From Flavobacteriales bacterium CG18_big_fil_WC_8_21_14_2_50_32_9 (GTDB taxonomy: Bacteria; Bacteroidota; Bacteroidia; Flavobacteriales_E; Vicingaceae), in assembly GCA_002770955.1 (NCBI GenBank), contig PCUH01000158.1, forward strand, positions 1,493 to 11,598: 10,106 nucleotides of DNA. The letters are read 5' to 3'. Positions 7,736-10,106 of the stretch are shown piece by piece. The notes under the pieces were generated by a model, which worked only from the letters and a program-made list of their open reading frames with translations, was not told the DNA's origin and did no database searches. A program made the translations under genes and the position numbers. How positions within the stretch are numbered: position 1 is the first letter of the stretch; every line of letters begins with the position of its first letter.

Positions 7736-8447
7736 TGACAAGTTCACAAAACCAAAAGCCATTTGTTTGACTATTGGATGATAAAGCACAATCACTCGTT
7801 GTTTTAATGGTTAAAGGTCTATACACGATTTCTTTTTTAATAAAAGGAATCTTATTCTTGAAAATAGGTCCGTCATAACAAAAAGTATGGTATTCTCCAT
7901 TTTCGCCACAAGGGTCAACATGAGAAGGAAGTTGCTCAAGAAAAGAAGCATCTATTTCTTTGCCTAGCCATTCTTGTTTTAAAAATCCATCATTAACACA
8001 ACATAACATGGTTTTAAATTTTTTAGAAATAAAATCATTAATTAAATGGGTTGTATCCATTTTCCAAAGAGGAAAAACCGCTTTCATGCCTAGTTGTGAT
8101 AAATTGTTTTCCCGATAAGTTCTTAAGTCTTCTAAAAAAATATCTCCAAAAATTACATGTTCAATGCCTTCTGATTTAACTTTCTCTAACACTTTACTCA
8201 TTTGTTTTTCATAGTCCTCGTTGGTACTATTATTAACCATTACTTTTAAGAGAGGAATCCCAATAGACTTTACTTGTAAGTCTAATAATTCCTCTCTAAT
8301 TCCATGCATCGAAATCCGCTTAAACTCTTCATTTATGGTAGTTAAAAGGTATTTCACGTCAAATTGATTTCCCTCTAACACTTGATGTAAACAATAAGCA
8401 GAATCTTTTCCACCGCTCCAACAGAATATAGCTTTCGGTAAATTCAT
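7728..8447 (-). CDS. Dph6-like PP-loop ATPase (diphthine-ammonia-ligase family)
   Basis: A 239-residue cytoplasmic protein with no signal peptide. The N-terminal PP-loop is clear, SGGKDS at 11-16, and the family C-terminal signature DPCGENGEYHTF is at 178-189. Other family-like blocks are SMHGIREELL (46-55), IFGDIFLEDLR (99-109) and AVFPLW (123-128). The family adenylates a carboxyl group with ATP; Dph6 itself then adds ammonia to make diphthamide on elongation factor 2 in eukaryotes and archaea. Bacteria have no diphthamide, so the substrate here must be another molecule. It begins 8 bases after the DUF4465 gene and lies behind the cobalamin riboswitch, so a role in processing imported corrinoids, such as restoring a side-chain amide, is a reasonable guess but not shown. 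Fold assignment is strong; reaction is open. Confidence 0.85.
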   Translation of the reverse strand: MNLPKAIFCWSGGKDSAYCLHQVLEGNQFDVKYLLTTINEEFKRISMHGIREELLDLQVKSIGIPLLKVMVNNSTNEDYEKQMSKVLEKVKSEGIEHVIFGDIFLEDLRTYRENNLSQLGMKAVFPLWKMDTTHLINDFISKKFKTMLCCVNDGFLKQEWLGKEIDASFLEQLPSHVDPCGENGEYHTFCYDGPIFKNKIPFIKKEIVYRPLTIKTTSDCALSSNSQTNGFWFCELVKT

Positions 8448-8455
8448 CTGTTGGT

Positions 8456-9472
8456 TTAGTTGGTTTTTATTAATCGGCTTGTAGTTATTTTAGTGTTGCT
8501 TTTTAAACGAATAAAATAAACACCATTTTTTAATGTACTTACATCAATAGAATTAGTTCTATTTGTAAGGTGTTGTTGCGTGTAAACTATTTTTCCAGTA
8601 ACATCAATGATAGTTAATTCATCAATTGTATTTTCTGAATCAATAGTTACATGGTCTTTTGCAGGATTTGGATAAAAAGAAAATGAATTGTTTTGAGCTA
8701 TTTCTTTTACTGTAACGGTTTGGTCGTTAAAATTATCCATACAGAAAAAAGCAGGGGTATTCATTCCAAAACTGCCAACATCCGAAGAATTTAACATAAA
8801 TACTAAGCTATCAATAGCTCCAAGCGAGGTTAAGTCAACCCACTGCCATAGTGTTACAATATAATCTAAATTGTTGTCCACAAATCGGTAATCTGCCAAA
8901 TAAAAATCTACACTATCTGCAATTAAATTACCATTGGTATATCCTTTTATAGTTAATAGAAACCAATCGGGGTCATTTCCAGTTGATCCCCCAAATTGTT
9001 TGGCAAAAGAATCACCATCTCTCATGCTGTTGGCTGCATAAGTACTGTTGGTAATAAAAACTCCTGAAACAGTATTGTTTTGGGCCACACCTGATAAGCG
9101 AATAAGAGCATTATTTTGAGCTACTACATAATTAGAAGAGTTGTTCACACCTATACCAGTTCTTGAAGCGTACAAATTTCCAAAGCCAGAAGTTATGCTA
9201 TCTTGTACATTTGAATAAGCAAAACCAGTTGACCAAAATCCAGGCAAACCCCAAGTAGTATCAAATACATTAGGAAAAATAGCATTTCCACTTGTGAAGT
9301 TATTAAAAAATTGACCATTGTTGTGTGTTCCAGACATATCAGAACCATTCCAAAAAGCTCCAGCAGGTATGATTAAATTTTCAAAATCTGAAACTGTTTG
9401 TGCGTTGATGTTTGTTGCGGATAACATTACTCCGAGCAAAGCTGTGCTTGCTATTTTGATTGTTTTTCTCAT
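8456..9472 (-). CDS. DUF4465-type T9SS-exported surface protein, first gene of B12 operon
   Basis: A 338-residue exported protein directly behind the riboswitch. The signal peptide ends at INA|Q (24/25). Residues 28 to about 250 match the DUF4465 pattern: WSTGFAYSNVQD (80-91), SSNYVVA (112-118), GVFITNSTYAANSMRDG (137-153), DWFLLTIKG (169-177), VDFYLADYR (188-196), LWQWVDLTSLG (208-218), SSDVG (229-233), GMNTPAFFCMDNF (236-248). Residues 260-338 form a T9SS type A sorting domain with YPNP at 267-270. From memory, DUF4465 genes recur in Bacteroidota B12 uptake loci, usually as lipoproteins; here the export route is T9SS. As the first gene it is likely made in quantity when B12 is scarce. B12 binding is inferred; I cannot tell whether it corresponds to the Bacteroides BtuH class. 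Confidence 0.87.
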   Translation of the reverse strand: MRKTIKIASTALLGVMLSATNINAQTVSDFENLIIPAGAFWNGSDMSGTHNNGQFFNNFTSGNAIFPNVFDTTWGLPGFWSTGFAYSNVQDSITSGFGNLYASRTGIGVNNSSNYVVAQNNALIRLSGVAQNNTVSGVFITNSTYAANSMRDGDSFAKQFGGSTGNDPDWFLLTIKGYTNGNLIADSVDFYLADYRFVDNNLDYIVTLWQWVDLTSLGAIDSLVFMLNSSDVGSFGMNTPAFFCMDNFNDQTVTVKEIAQNNSFSFYPNPAKDHVTIDSENTIDELTIIDVTGKIVYTQQHLTNRTNSIDVSTLKNGVYFIRLKSNTKITTSRLIKTN

Positions 9473-9515
9473 CGTTTAATTTTTTTTAATGAGTTAATAA
9501 ATAAATTAATTCAAG

Positions 9516-9546
9516 CAAATGAGAGCCACAAACGGACATTCATTTG
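9516..9546 (-). promoter_or_regulatory. Hairpin in riboswitch downstream leader, loop carries GTGGC
   Basis: A 7-base perfect stem (caaatga at 9516-9522, tcatttg at 9540-9546) holds a 17-base loop, about 43 bases before the first start codon. On the transcribed strand the loop contains GTGGC, which can pair with the GCCAC of the riboswitch core (9729-9733). The same 8-base word TTGTGGCT occurs again at 9650-9657, nearer the aptamer. The stem may belong to the expression platform, but no terminator T run is visible, so control may act on translation. Confidence 0.35.
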
Positions 9547-9672
9547 ATTGTTCAAAAAAGAAAAAATAAAGTGAAGAGATTTTTGTTAGAAAATATTCTT
9601 CGCCCTTATTCCCGAAAGCTTTTGAAATTTTTTAGAGAGGATAAAATAAAGCCACAACTAAAAAATTTCTGT

Positions 9673-9822
9673 TAAAGGCAGGTCTCCTGACTCACTCCTT
9701 ATTTTTACGCCTTCCCGATGGTTAATCAGTGGCAAAATGTAAAAACTTACAGAGCTTACAGTTGCGGGTACAGTTCAGGTTTTTCACCTGATTCCCTATT
9801 AATTCCAGATTTTAAATGCCGA
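9673..9822 (-). ncRNA. Cobalamin (B12) riboswitch
   Basis: The minus strand shows the ordered conserved blocks of the cobalamin riboswitch. GGGAATCAGGTG (9796-9785) comes first, with AGGT/ACCT forming a short hairpin. ACTGTACCCGCAACTGTAAG follows at about 9773-9754, then the core GCCACTG (9733-9727), CGGGAAGGC (9717-9709) and the B12 box AGGAGACCTGCC (9688-9677). GGCA near 9820 can pair with TGCC at 9680-9677 to close the outer stem. Boundaries are approximate. Binding of adenosyl- or other cobalamin should repress the genes downstream. The distance to the first ATG (9472) is about 200 bases, room for an expression platform. The five genes behind it form one regulated unit. Confidence 0.97.
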
Positions 9823-9828
9823 AAAAAC

Positions 9829-9845
9829 AAGAATTTTCAATTCTT
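9829..9845 (-). other. Small AT-rich hairpin just upstream of the aptamer
   Basis: A 7-base perfect inverted repeat (aagaatt at 9829-9835, aattctt at 9839-9845) has a 3-base loop. On the transcribed strand it is followed by TTGTTTTTT, giving an intrinsic-terminator-like outline, though the stem has only one G-C pair. It lies between the promoter candidate and the aptamer and may help the aptamer fold independently. Confidence 0.35.
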
Positions 9846-9863
9846 TATTTTTTTGAGCATTCT

Positions 9864-9898
9864 CGAAATATTAGTTTTTTAATGAAAAACATATTTCG
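9864..9898 (-). other. Long leader hairpin upstream of the riboswitch
   Basis: Fourteen base pairs can form: 9864-9871 with 9891-9898 (cgaaatat/atatttcg) and 9874-9879 with 9885-9890 (gttttt/aaaaac). There is a 5-base loop and a 2-base bulge on one side. It lies just after the predicted transcription start and before the aptamer. Its outer arm overlaps a second palindrome at 9894-9908, so the two folds exclude each other. Likely roles are 5'-end protection of the mRNA or an extra regulatory fold. Confidence 0.5.
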
Positions 9899-9908
9899 GA
9901 ATCCGAAA
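9894..9908 (-). promoter_or_regulatory. Palindrome TTTCGGA-n-TCCGAAA near transcription start
   Basis: Perfect 7-base half-sites, tttcgga at 9894-9900 and tccgaaa at 9902-9908, flank a single base. The element lies about 14 bases downstream of the -7 promoter candidate, where a repressor would block transcription start. Another copy of the half-site, tttcgga, is at 9995-10001 upstream. It is a plausible operator for a dimeric regulator; no regulator is known from the window. Confidence 0.4.
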
Positions 9909-9921
9909 ACCAATAACACAA

Positions 9922-9952
9922 CAAATGTATAAGAAAAAATTGAAAAAAGAAA
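9922..9952 (-). promoter_or_regulatory. Candidate promoter of the B12 operon
   Basis: The minus strand carries TACATTTG at 9929-9922, a perfect fit to the Bacteroidota -7 consensus TAnnTTTG. A TTTC at 9952-9949, 19 bases upstream, matches the TTTG -33 element with one difference. Transcription would start near 9912-9917, giving a leader of about 90 bases before the aptamer. This is the best promoter match upstream of the riboswitch, but the region is AT-rich. Confidence 0.5.
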
Positions 9953-10106
9953 TTTTAAGAAAAAAGTTTATGAACAATAAATAGGTTACTGAACTTTCGG
10001 AGATAAAAGATGCTATATAAATCAAAACTTTTACGTGATTAAAAAACATCATTTTTTAAAAGTAACAATTTTGTTGATGTATAAAGGGATTCAAAGCATA
10101 GTTATA
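9930..10106. other. Gene-free AT-rich stretch with a hairpin at 10027-10063
   Basis: I see no open reading frame, RNA gene or recognisable family here on either strand. The one structure is a nested inverted repeat: actttta (10027-10033) pairs with taaaagt (10057-10063), and ttaaaaaa (10039-10046) can pair with ttttttaa (10052-10059) as an overlapping alternative. Runs of A and T on both sides would suit a bidirectional terminator for a gene lying beyond the window edge, but no such gene is seen. Confidence 0.3.

Overview
The window comes from an AT-rich member of the Bacteroidota, most likely a free-living, Flavobacteriales-like organism. The evidence is two complete genes ending in type IX secretion (T9SS) type A sorting domains, a surface lipoprotein with a Bacteroidota-style export signal after its lipid-bearing cysteine, a TonB-dependent receptor, and a TAnnTTTG-type -7 promoter element. 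All six genes lie on the minus strand, so transcription runs from high to low coordinates.

Right part (about 9473-10106): no protein gene. It holds a promoter candidate, two leader hairpins, a clear cobalamin (vitamin B12) riboswitch at about 9673-9822, and a roughly 200-base downstream leader that should contain the expression platform.

Centre (3729-9472): five closely packed genes behind the riboswitch. In transcription order they are a T9SS-exported DUF4465-type surface protein, a Dph6-like PP-loop ATPase, a second T9SS-exported surface protein, a BtuB-like TonB-dependent outer-membrane receptor, and a BtuG-like beta-propeller lipoprotein. Gaps are 8, 33 and 28 bases, followed by a 4-base ATGA overlap. 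I read this as a B12-repressed operon for capturing corrinoids at the cell surface and importing them across the outer membrane. The one predicted cytoplasmic enzyme, the Dph6-like protein, is the least explained member. The inner-membrane transporter BtuCDF is not in the window.

Left part (1-3555): after a 173-base gap with its own promoter candidate lies the first 1185 codons of a very large secreted subtilisin-family (S8) protease. It has a complete catalytic triad followed by a PKD domain, a beta-sandwich region and a chain of Ig-like repeats, and it runs off the window edge. It is probably not part of the B12 operon.

The B12 capture theme is known from gut Bacteroides. The points that look less described are the use of T9SS cargo proteins in a B12 operon, the Dph6-like enzyme in it, and the structured leader around the riboswitch.
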